Positions 49,950 through 61,792 of a stretch of DNA of 64,000 nucleotides are shown piece after piece. The notes beneath the pieces were generated by a model. It saw only the letters and a program-made list of their open reading frames with translations. It searched no databases and was not told the origin of the DNA. Numbering within the stretch: position 1 is the stretch's first letter; each line of letters begins with the position of its first letter. The position numbers and the translations under genes are program-made. Source of the DNA: Dicaeum eximium. Its lineage: Eukaryota > Chordata > Aves > Passeriformes > Dicaeidae. The stretch lies in the NCBI GenBank assembly GCA_013396995.1, contig VWZP01009947.1:1875437-1939436 (forward strand). Direction: 5' to 3'.

Positions 49950-52900
49950 CTCAGTCTTGTCTCTGCACTTCATTAATATGCTCTTTACCTATCTGTGGGT
50001 ATTTTACTAATCTGGGTTTAGTCCCACTCTCTAAAGCTCCCCATGTCACCTCCCCACTCCATCTTCAAGAAACCTTCTTGCCCAACTTTATGGGTTTTGC
50101 TAATGAGAGATAGCAAAATCCTAAATTAAAAAAAAGTCACTGAAATGTATCTGTCTGCCAAAAGGTGACTTTTTATGTATTCATCCTATTACAAGGACAA
50201 GAACCTGCCAGTTCAGAGCTCTGTCTTGTGTCCTGGTAAGAAGCTGCAGGTACATAAACCTCATCTCAGAGATTTGATTACACCAGGGAAGAAACTTTGC
50301 TTTGCTATTTCATAACCTCCCTTCTTGCAGGAAGGTCAAAGTATGAAGATGAGCCTCCCACTGTGCTCTTAGCTTAATTACAGAGAGTGAAGAACAAGTT
50401 GATGGACGACCTTCTTGCGAAATCACTCATCCCTTGGCCTCCATGAGCTTTCATAATGGAGCTGAAAAAACTGTAGCAAGTCATAAGAGGAGGGTATTAA
50501 GAATTTTCTGAAGAGCAAAAATGGCTGCAAAACCTTGTGCCAGCATTTCAGAACTTTAAAGCCTGTTTTTATTCCTAAAGGTCCAAACCTGACCCGGTTT
50601 TTTCAACACTGTGATTTTCTTCCTTTGACATTTCTAGTTAATAACTAAATAGTTTCTATTTCCAACAAAAGCCCACATTAAATAGGAGTTTGACAAAATC
50701 AGAAGAGAAAAAAACACATTTCTATATTCACATTAAGTATTTCTATACTCACATTAAAATTCACTAGAATAAATGGCTAGAGGAAGAATACACTTAAACA
50801 TAGGTGAAAATTCATCAGTCCCTCTCTGCTAGCTATTCTCCCTTGAGAAGCTCTGAGACAAAGGGGACCAAGTTTAAGAAGTAATTTATTACTGCAAGGG
50901 CAGCAGTGTTGGGTTCAGTTCTTTGCAAGAAGAAATATATTTGGCATTTAGGACCCCACTTGAGAGAGGTTTCTTTCCGTGGCAATGTTTGCTTAGGCAG
51001 CTCTGCTCCTCCCTGCTCTCTCCCCTGAACCAAATGCAGCTGTTGGTGTGGGAAAGACAAACATCTGGAATGGACCATCAGCACAGCCTGGTGGGCTGCA
51101 AATTTACACACACAAAATAAAGAGATGGAACTGCCTAGACTTGAACTTCCAGCCTGAATCCTTTACCCTGACGAGTCAGAGGAAGGACTGCAGGTAGACA
51201 CAAAATGTCTGAGCTGATACCAATCACTGCTCTCCTCTCACCTGTATTCCTCAATACAGCTTGAGATGAAATCCCATCCTGTTCTGGTAACAGTGCTGTG
51301 GAAACAGATACCTTCCCATGAGAGGATTTTGGGTTAAATGAACTTGTGGTTTTCAAGAGAAAATGTAAAAAACTAAGATAACGTTTAGAAAGACAGTTAT
51401 TTATAAAAGGAGTTAAAACCTGATTTTTCCCCCTCATTTTCTGAAGCCTCTAGCTTTTTCCATTATTAGAAGAAGACAAGACAATTTCCCATTTAATCAC
51501 TTGGATTCAATCTTCCATATAAGCCTTTTCTATTTATCTATGCAGCAAATTTTGATGGCAAAATTTTTACAGAAGACATTTGAGCTGTTAGCAAAAGCAG
51601 AAATAATTCTGCATGTTGACCCATATGAAAAATAATCCTTTTTCTTACCCAACAGTTAAAATCCATAATAAGATATGTTTTATTTAATACACTCCCGACA
51701 TGCCATACCAATAAATGAAATGTGTAACCTCATGTTGGAAACCTTCACAAAACTGTCTTTCCTTTGTACTCTTTAGATTAGAATGATTTTTTTCCCTAAT
51801 AGCCTTTCAACTTCTCAACATACATTCTCTCTTCCTCCCCCTACAGTATGTTTTTATGTTGTAGCTAAATTTATCTGCAAGTGATGAAAAGGGTTTCCTT
51901 CCATTTGCTTCCTACAGACACCCACCAATCACAATGTGTTATGCCTCTGCAGATCTTTTTCAAGCAAATTCGCCAGGGTAGATCAAGCATTTAAAACATA
52001 TTTTTCCTTTATCTCCTGCCTCCTATCTAGCTACCTTGAACTCCAATTTAACAGGCACTCAGTGATACCACAGAAAGAACTAAATGACCTCAAAGTCCAC
52101 AGAACAGGAATATACAGGAATGCTTTTTCAGGTATTGATTCTGGAACTGTAGTCAGAAAAAATTCTCTCACAAGCCAGTTGGTCTCAAAGGAAGGTTACA
52201 GAAACTTAACTCACTCGGGAGTCTTCAGTAAGACAAACATAAGAAATACTTGTTGGGGAAATGGTGTTTAAAATGAACACTTTCATTATTAGGTGAGCAC
52301 ACAACTCTATAGGAAAGTGGCCCACGAGGTCCCTTTCAGGAAGATGTGCTTGTCCATCCTCTTCTCAGCCACATCAGGACTTGAGATGCAAAGAATAAAC
52401 ACATACCCTGTAACCCTCCAAAAATGGTGGGGGAGTAGGGGAAAGTGGGAAGAATTAAAGCAGACCAAATGAAGTACATGTAGGTGGTTTACATTAACAC
52501 TTTTTGACATATCAATAGCTTCTATTTTTGGCAGTGGTGGGGTTTTCTTTTTATTCTACAAAAGCACTGAATAGCATGACTGTCTTGGAGGCTTAAAAAT
52601 TTAGAACAGCTGGAACAGAGTTTGAAAAGTGAGTTGGGTTTTCAGAGGGGCTTTGAGGACTATTTTGTTGAAGGTGCTGGGTCTCTCATTTTTTCCTCAG
52701 AGGGTTTTCAATCTGAGGACACATTTGCACAAGAACAAACCTTCCCAAAAGTAACATCACACCCAAACTTGCATTGAAATGTTAGCAGGAAATTAAAAAA
52801 ACCCTAAACCAAACACCTTCCTACTGTTTAGCAAGTGCAGCTTATAAATAACAGTAGGCCCACGGGATGAACCTGATTCTCAGAATCCCACGTCAGCTGT

Positions 52901-53879
52901 CCCCAAGCCTTTATGATGTTTCTTACTTTGAAAATAAAACTTCCCCCACACTACCCCCATGAAAAAAAAAAAGACAAAGAAAATAGCATCTGCCATCTTG
53001 CCATTGATTCTCTTTAAGAAACTCTGCACTTTATTTATCTCTGTCAAGCATTTGGAAGCAGACATTCATACATCCCAACAATTGAATCCAACTCCAGGGG
53101 CAGTGCCAATTCTTCTCCAATGCAAGGGTGACATGCTACACTGCTCATAGGTCATCTAATCAGCAGTGAAATAAAGAACTGCCAGACCTCATAACATTTA
53201 AGCTGTCCACAGAATGAAGTGTGCTGCACGTAGCCCCAGGAACTGGTGTACAAAACACACACTGCAACATTTAGAAGGCTGACTCAAAACTCATTCAAAC
53301 TTAAAGGTTTCCATTTTAATTAACTTTTTTTCTGTTACATTTTGCTTTGCCATCATACCATAGCATGGGAAAATATACAGTGAGCTAAGGCAAGGTTTGT
53401 AGTCATGCAATTTAATGTAAGAATTAAAAAAATAGCAAAATACAAAGCTTTATTTGCCTTTAGATATATGTGTACAACTGCCAATTTGCAGTATGGGATT
53501 TTTTATTGTTTGTTTGTTTTATTCTTAAGACAATGTATATTTTTAACTCAGGAAAGGGCAAGAAGTGGGTCAGAGTCATAACTTGGTAAATGCAAACAAC
53601 CAGAAATTAACTCAGATCTCCTCAGGTTTTACAGAGCAGGCAGGGAAGGTACAGCTCTGCTAACAGAGGGCAGAGGAGGCCTTTAGGAACAGAACCTGCC
53701 AACACCATCTGTAACCTGTGGTGGTTGGAAAGAGACCGGGAGCCACCTGAGTGCTCTGAGAAAGCTGCTGGCAGCTCCTCCCTGCACTGAGGAAGGGAAC
53801 ACACCTCAAAATGAAGGCAGACTTATTCCCAATCTGCATTTTACTTCGCTGTCCTCCTGCTTCAGCACAGCCAAAGGTC

Positions 53880-54090
53880 AAAGCCTTCAGCAGGCAACGA
53901 TTAAAAAGCAGAAGCTTTTGTCTTTTCAATAGCCTTAGAGTGAATGATTTTATTTGGGAGCAATCTGTGACGCAGGGAAAGGATTTAACTGCAGCTGCAC
54001 GAGCAGCTACAGATTCTCTCTTTAACCTGATTCTTTTTTTTATTAGTTCTTTATCTGTTTATTGGCCCAGGGAGTACAAGGGTGGAATTG
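53880..54090. other. Candidate conserved noncoding element (unverified)
   Basis: Repeat-free stretch with a paired E-box arrangement (GCAGCTGC-ACGA-GCAGCTAC, CAGCTG at 53992..53997), homeodomain-like ATTA/TTTAT words and moderate complexity. The style is suggestive of an enhancer, but one sequence cannot establish this. Confidence 0.2.
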
Positions 54091-57000
54091 AATGAGAAAC
54101 CCAAGGGAGTTTCAGTCTCAGTCAATGCAATTTTCCTCTCTTTAGAGGCTAAGCACAAAGCCAATTGCTCTCCAGAGTTCCTTAAACTCTCATCTGTCTA
54201 TGAAACCACATTCATCATCCTCATCCCTATATTCTTCTTCCCTAACACATTGGTCCTTCAAGTCCTACAGACTTTTTTCCCCAAAATTCATTGAGACTCA
54301 AGAAATTTCAGTACTGTCTTTTCTTTCAATTTTTTTAATGCAGCAGAACACCTAGAAACAATTTTTACATAAATTTCCCATTTATTCTACACATCAAAAG
54401 GGGAGCACAATTAACAGGCAGTTTTAGTGGAAGGAAATTTAAATGAACCAGAAGTCAGAAATACTAACTTGGTCATGGACACTGAATTCTTCAATGCTGC
54501 TTTGAAATTGCTCCAGGAGTGAAAGCTGGGGAATATAACATTATCATGGAAACAGGCACTAAAGGAACAGCAGTGAGGGAAACTCACAGTGACTTTGGAA
54601 ATGGAGAAAATTGGATACTGTGCCCTCTCAACCTGTAACACATGCAGTCTGCAGGTAAGATAAGAAACAGTCCCCAAAAGATTAATGCAGAGGGAAGTAT
54701 CTATTCTTTATATTCTTGTAAACAGGACAAGAAACAATCACATTAAATTCCAGCAGAAATATTCTGACTAGAGACTAGAAAATCTTATTTAAGTCAAGAG
54801 GAACAAAGCTCATGTGCAAGCTGTGGAACAACAGACAGTAGGAATATTTAGTGTTTTAACAGACTCGATAAATATTTGTTGGGAAGAGCACAGGTACTGG
54901 AGCAAAAGGGTCAGCCAAATAACTTTAAGGTCTTGCCAGCTCTACTGAATTTTGATTTAAAACCTCTTCATAAAATAGTTTATCTAAACACAGCCTACAT
55001 TTTAGCTGCACAAAATCCATCCATCCTAGTCTGTGTCATCAGCTCAGGTTAGAATTTGGTTCTGTGACATCTGCAACAGCCTTTTCTTCAGCAACGGGGT
55101 ATTTCCTCCTCACGCTCTTCAAATGTCTGCTTAATCAGAACACTTAGTCAAAATACATGATATTTTAAGTTTAATAATGTGAAAATGTCTCTAGAGCTCA
55201 ATTTATATCCCATTATAATTTACTGCATTTTAAGCATATGCAACAACTATTATTCATGCAATCAGAAATGTTTTCCTGATTGCATTTATGCAGTTTTCAA
55301 ACATGTATTATAACTGACCTTATTAAATATGCTGAAGCACCACTTACACAAAATCATACAAAGGCACAGTTCCTCGACTGAACTCTCAAGTAGCACTTAC
55401 AAGCATGAATCAGTGCTAATTGCTTCACATTTATCATCTCTGAAATTAGAGTATGGGCAAAAGATCTCAAACAAACAGCTGTGTAGGTCACAGCTTGGCA
55501 ACAACTTGCTAAGCAAGTTGTCTGCTCCCCCTTCAACCCAGACTTGTTTTTCAACCCCATCTTCAGCCAAATAATCTGAGAGAACATGTTTTTTCTCATC
55601 ACTTGTGAATGTCTACTCTAAATTTATAAATATTCTATCAAATCCAGTAAAATTATCAGTTTATAATGAACACTGAAGCTCAGGTTCTAAACAGTGCCAT
55701 GTACTTCACAAGCAGAAATTCTGAGACTGTGTGCATTCTTGGTAATTTATTTTATGCCAAATAGTCTTCTGTCATGTTTTTATGTGTGTTTGTTCCAAAA
55801 TAAAATGATTCCTTTAAAGTTTGTATGTTAAATAAAAATCAAAACTATGAGAAGTCAAAAACTTCTGTAGAAACAGATGCCCTTTTTCTTCAGTAGGCAG
55901 AAACAAATTACAGAACTTGATTGCCCACAACTTTCATCCTTGTACAGTCAATGACCCTTTCAAAAGATTTGCCACAAACATCCTTCAAATTCAACTGGAG
56001 AGTGTTTTAAAAGTGCCTTTACAAAAGTGTCTAGTGGTTCCATGTAATTGTGTCTCCCAACCCCCAGCTATTAAGTTCACCCCATGTTGACTCCCAGCAG
56101 AAATATTCTGAATTATACGTTTTCTGAGTGACATCAGTTTACTTCAGGAAAAGATCCGATCCACAGTGTGGATTTGGATTTTTTTTTATCAACATTCACA
56201 GAGCACTTGAGTATTACTTATGAAATAGATGCTTGGCAACCTGGGTACATTTACTTGAGCACATAATCAACAGTTCCACTTTGGGAACCAAGACATGCAG
56301 AAACACCACGGTGCTAAAGGCTGGAAAGAAAACAGAAATAAATAATAACCATTCTAGACACAACCTTTCAGAGCACACAGGACCACAGAGACATGCTATT
56401 TTTGCCTGGAGGCTGCACATGAAACTGAGGAAACCAAAGTGTGGATGTCAGTGTGATGTGCACAGACCTTGGTTTGGGCAAGATGGGGCACCTGCTACTC
56501 CTTTTCCCATTAAAGGCACCCAGAGCAGAAGTGCTTGTACTAATCACATCCCCACAGTGCAAAACCCCTCTGCCTCTTCCACAATGGAGACAACCTGGTG
56601 GCTTTGGACAAAACTAAAGGATTTGTACGAGACCTCAGCAAGACAGAGAGGGGATGTGTAAGGCACAACCCCCTTCCTTTAACAAGGGGCAATTTAAAAA
56701 AAAAGTTACACCCCAAATGACCATGATAGGCTGACTACAGTGCCTCAGATCTCTCCATGGAAATCTTCATGAGAGAAATCAAAATTGTGAGTGTGTTTAT
56801 GCAATGTATTTCAACTGCTTGTGTTCCCAGTACCAGTCACACACACCTGAGCTGGACTGGGCACCAAACCATTACAGATGCATGAGGACAGTACCAGAGG
56901 CAGGATGAACTTGCATCTCTTTGGGGGCTGAAACTGTAGGGTGGTGATTAGGATTAAATCTGAGATATTTAACCCAGCTCTTATTCCCTGTGGGAATCCA

Positions 57001-57649
57001 TCCCAGCCTCAGCTCTTCCTAAGAGGTAAAATTTACCTTCACCTTAAAAAAGGTCTTTTCTTTGGTGCCAAACCCTGCAGAGCTGGCACATGTCACAGCT
57101 GCCATCAGCACCACTGCACACTCATATGTAAGGTGTCAATGTCTTCTTTGCTCCCACAGAGATTTATTCATCTCCTCAACACCACCAGCTTGCTTCACAG
57201 AATCCTGCACAATTCAAGGGCAAGGCCAGAAAGGCTTCTGGAATTATTTCAGGCTAAAGTTGCTTTCAGAGTAGAGTAAGGCTCCCTGCATATATTCATG
57301 AGCCCTGTGGCTGGTTTGTGGTAGTGAAGCAAAAGCCACTTCTCCCACATCTCTGCAGTCAGACAGGACAGGATGAGAGATGACCACGGCTGTGCTGTGA
57401 GCCCAAGAGGAGATGACTGCCTTAATAAAGACACTTTCAAACAAAGAGCTATAATCACAAGCAAAGTCTAATGGCATCAGGGAGAAAGCTGAAAAGGGCT
57501 CAGACAGTTAATTTTACTTTTGCTTTGGTTTGTCCCGATTTAAAAACCAGGAATAATACAGTGAAAGGCACTTTGGAATGGATTAGTGAGCAACAGTATT
57601 TTAAAACTGGGGATTACTACTCTGCTTTAAGATAGGAGGTAAAACATGG

Positions 57650-57885
57650 CTTGAAATGAAACATTGATTTGATTGACAGTTATTAATATTCTCACACTCC
57701 TTTAGCTTACATAATGTGATATGCAGCCCTTTTTGCAAACTAGGAGAATGATGCACACCTGATTTGTCTTCATAAATCATTTTATTTTCACCTATAACAG
57801 CAAGGCAAACTCCCTAAGAATAATGGAACAAGGCCTGAATTGGTACTGAATTTTCACTTTTAAGACAATCTGATGATCAGATGCA
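57650..57885. other. Candidate conserved noncoding element (unverified)
   Basis: Repeat-free, with TTGATTGACAG (PBX/MEIS-like TGATTGACAG), several ATTA/TAAT cores and a TCTGATGATCAGAT near-palindrome around 57869. It resembles intronic enhancers of developmental genes, but this is inference only. Confidence 0.22.
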
Positions 57886-58049
57886 AGTCTTAAAGTTTAA
57901 CCCAAGTTGCTTAAATGGCAATGAGCATTGCTTAAAATAATGCTAACAAGGCTATAAAAGAAACAGGAAAGCAAAAGTTGAGGGCTAAGAATGACAACTT
58001 CAAAGCAAGATCAGGGTGAGGAAAAATGATCCAAGTGGTAAGAAAATGT

Positions 58050-58065
58050 AAAAAAAAAAAAAAAA
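58050..58065. repeat. Poly-A tract (about 16 A)
   Basis: Uninterrupted A run between AAAATGT and TTGAGAAA. Simple homopolymer. Confidence 0.9.
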
Positions 58066-59077
58066 TTGAGAAATTTCTACTCCAAAACATTGGCTCTGCT
58101 CAATGGCACTCAGTACAGAATATGCCAGGATAATATGCTGCAGTAATAAAGACACCAGGGTTCAGATCATGCATCTTTTTTGGCACTTTGCTGAAATGCT
58201 AAAGTCACTGGTGCATTGAGAAGCTTCAAATGAGTGCTCCCATCCTTCTCTATCAGGCACACACTTCTTATATTATTTTCAGTAATAATGAAATTCCTCT
58301 TATAATGATTCTTCCTCACTCTTGAGAGCATAATTTCTGTCTATGAAATGTTTCCCTGAAGAAACAAAACTTTGCCTTGTTGTCTTTGTCAGTGTTTTTA
58401 CCCTGGTAATTTCCTAGGAAGGAATTTTTGATTAAATTAATAATGATAAACAGTTGTCAAATGTATTCCATCCTCGGGAAACATGGAAAAGATATAAGCA
58501 GCTGCCTCAAAGTTTGGGTAAGCTCTTTCCCCTCAAATCCAAACTGCAGTCAGTGACATGCTTGAGGTGATGCATTGTTAGACTTGTTGAAAATTTTCTA
58601 TAAAAACACACTTTGATTGAAAGTAACATTTTCTATAAAACAACATTTCTTAGAGATGAGAATGCTCTCCTTAAAAAAGTGAGAATGTTTTGGTGTGCCA
58701 GAACACTTGGAAGAAATCTTTGTATTCAGTCAGAGATTACTTGATTAAAAAAAAAATTTAGTCTTTCCACAAAGAAAGAGAAGATTATATTCCACTTGGT
58801 TCTAAAAATTAATGAAAAGAAGATTTAATGGAAAGGTCAGAAGAAGGTGGAAATTCTATTGAAACTTCACCGAAACAAGAGGTCCTTATCATATAAGGAG
58901 AATGTTTCCAAGTATATCACTTACCAGAGCTCAAAAAAGAGATTTCACAGCTATGGTATACCATGGATTCCTTGCAGCAGTCTGTAATTGAAGTTATATT
59001 CAGAGATTTAAACACAAAACTCTTTATGTAACTCTAAAAGGATGGGGAGAAAGAAAAATGCAAATTCCAGCAGTTTA

Positions 59078-59102
59078 AAATAAATAAATAAATAAATAAA
59101 TA
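59078..59102. repeat. (AAAT)n microsatellite
   Basis: About six AAAT/TAAA units following CAGTTTAAAA. It is a pure repeat, so it is likely to vary in length between individuals. Confidence 0.9.
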
Positions 59103-60091
59103 TGTAGCTGGCACAGGACCTTGACCTCAGAACTCTACAATTTATATCACAGCATCATGTTTGGAGTCCCTGTGCAGCAAAAGAAAATAAATAAGCATTA
59201 TGTCTAAGTAAACCCCATCCCTCCAAAAAACAAAAAAAAAAAACCCAAAAATTGCTGCAGCCAAACATGGCAAGGAAGAACCTTCTCACCCCAATATAAG
59301 CCCAGAAGCACATCTCTGAGCTCTGTTAAATTCAAGAGCTCTGGTTTTGCAGACCTCAGCAGGAAGCTAACATCAGCCTTTCATGACAACAAAGATGCTT
59401 CTGTGCATTTGAAATCGTTTTCATTATCCTGAATGTATGTTAATATCCTTAAACATGAAATAGATCAAAAAAGCACACATTCATCCTTACCTCAAAGACT
59501 GAGAATTCCCAGACTATAAGGGAAAGTGTTGAGGTTTTAATGTACAAGAAGCGAGACATATTGTTCAAAAGATGATGCTAAAATGGCAATGTCTTTTTAT
59601 GCTTACTTTTCACAAAGCTGTTTGCGGGGCAAAAAGCTTTCTTTGAAATGGTTTCTAACAGTTGTAAGATGTCTTGGAATTTTTTAACCCTGTAATAACA
59701 CAAGGGAAGGAAATTATTTTTGATTTTTTTTCCCAGCTCCTTATTTTCGTCATCCTATTAATCATCTCTTATGTAAGACACTGCTGCAGAAGCCCCATTT
59801 CAGAAAGTCAAATGAAGCCAAATAATTCTGGCAGACAGAGGCATCAGTCATTTGTGCCTGACACATTTCAAATGGCTTGGTTTCTTTCTTTGCTCCCTCA
59901 GAGGATTCAGCAAATGAGCATGTTTTCAAAAACTATTTGGAGATTCTTAACAGTGCTTGAATGAGCCAAAACAAATACTATCATCTTACTACTTAATGTT
60001 GTGTATCATTTTACTTGTTCTTTCATAATTTGCATACAACTTTGATACCTATAGAAAGTTTCAAGTCATATTAAATCACTTTCAAGGAGCT

Positions 60092-60131
60092 GAATCATTA
60101 CTGCTAAAACCCAGAATCATTACTGCTAAAA
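60092..60131 (+). repeat. Short tandem duplication, 22-bp period
   Basis: GAATCATTACTGCTAAAA appears at 60092 and at 60114, separated by CCCA. The copies are exact over 18 bp. Confidence 0.88.
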
Positions 60132-61656
60132 AAGGATATTATCCATCATATGGCCGAGTCACTTGTGCCTGCAAACTCCCACACACATCCAGGAAGACTT
60201 TGCCATAATCGAGGCCTGGTACTGATGCACAAATGGAATTTACTTTTGTTTATGTCAAAAGGAAATAAGAAGGTCTCCCTGCTGTGAATAACAGAGAATG
60301 AGACATGGCTCAGCTCCTCCAGGAATGCCAGCATGAAGTCAAGGTTCAGGGAAACAAACTGTTTTCCAAGTATAAAAGGGTAAATTAAATACTGCCCTCA
60401 TTAGGAAAAAATTCCAACTGCTGACTCAGGGAGATCCTTTCCTTCCTGAAACTCAATGAAACCATAGATCAAAGGTACAGCTCAACAGAAGGTAAGAAAT
60501 TCAGGTAGGAAAACTCTTAACTTCATTGGGAGCTGAAGGTGTAAGTATAACACTGAAATACCTTGAAACTGTACATTGCCACAAATATCTAGGTACAGAT
60601 ATGGATCTAGATATGGGTATGAGACATGGAGCCTGCTTTTCTTCTATTCTGGTCTCTTTCTATTTGTGCACACAAAGAAGAAATCAGTTTTATCGCTCAT
60701 GTGGCAATTTCCTGAGTTAAAAGGTCTATGGCCAAGAAAATCTGCAAGAGAGGGAAATCTGAAAGGCCCTCAGAAGTGCCAGAGCAGAAACACTGACTCT
60801 GGATGTGGTGACTCCTGGTGACCTGAGGCTGCTGCCCCATCTCTATTTCTGAAGCACCCTCAGATTTACTGCTCTGCCCTGCCATGGGAGCAGTCCTCAT
60901 CCCACGGAGCTCACAGCAATATGCTGGTACTCAACCAGCAGTTTTCTAAATGGCCCCTTGGACAACACACACCAGGGCTGTTTTATGGTTTCCATGTAGC
61001 ACAACTACATCAACATTTCAAGTTTAATTGCAAGCCAACATAAATGCACTTTTAGAAATACTGCTTAGAAGTTATGTGACACATTCTACTGGAAAAACAT
61101 GCAAATTATTTCAGCTTTCTTACTGGGCTCGAACAAGATTTTACTTTTTAAAAGCTACTTCATATATATATACACCCCTCCTAGGTATTCTTACAACAAT
61201 TCCTTAATTATTCAGCTGCAGCTTCTATTCTCAGTTCCATCAGAGGAAGACTTAAGAGGGACTGTAATGATGACCTGTAGGAATGAGACTGGACTGCTAA
61301 GTCAGTTTTCAAGAGCTGCCACTGAATTCTGGAAATTAGTTGAGAACAGAGCTCTGAATTGCCTCTAGCCCCATTGAAATACTCACAGTGAGACGGAACA
61401 GCTTGTCCATTTTACTGCATCAGCTAAATTCTGCACTTAACATATTAACTGCAGAAAAACCCAAACAAATTTGACTTACAAATGGCTACAGGCCACTTAC
61501 AAACACAGCGAAAAATACAGTTAATTATATTACTCTGTAATTCTCTGTTAATACTGTTCATCTGCTATTAAATTTTGCTATTGGAACAACCACTACAAAC
61601 TGCACAAGACTCATCAATAGAAGTGGGAAAGTTTAGATAAAAGGCTAAAGCAAGTT

Positions 61657-61792
61657 AAAAAAAAACCCAAAACACATACACACAAAGAAAACCCGACAAA
61701 ACAAAACAAAAGAAAAAACAACAACAACAACAAAAAAAAACCAAACCCAAACTTAAAAAAAAATCAAATAAATAAAACCCAAAAAAAACCCA
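61657..61792. repeat. A/C-rich low-complexity tract
   Basis: About 135 bp of runs of A punctuated by CCC, CAAAA and (CAA)n units; the minus strand is T/G-rich. No coding content and no recognisable mobile element. Confidence 0.9.
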
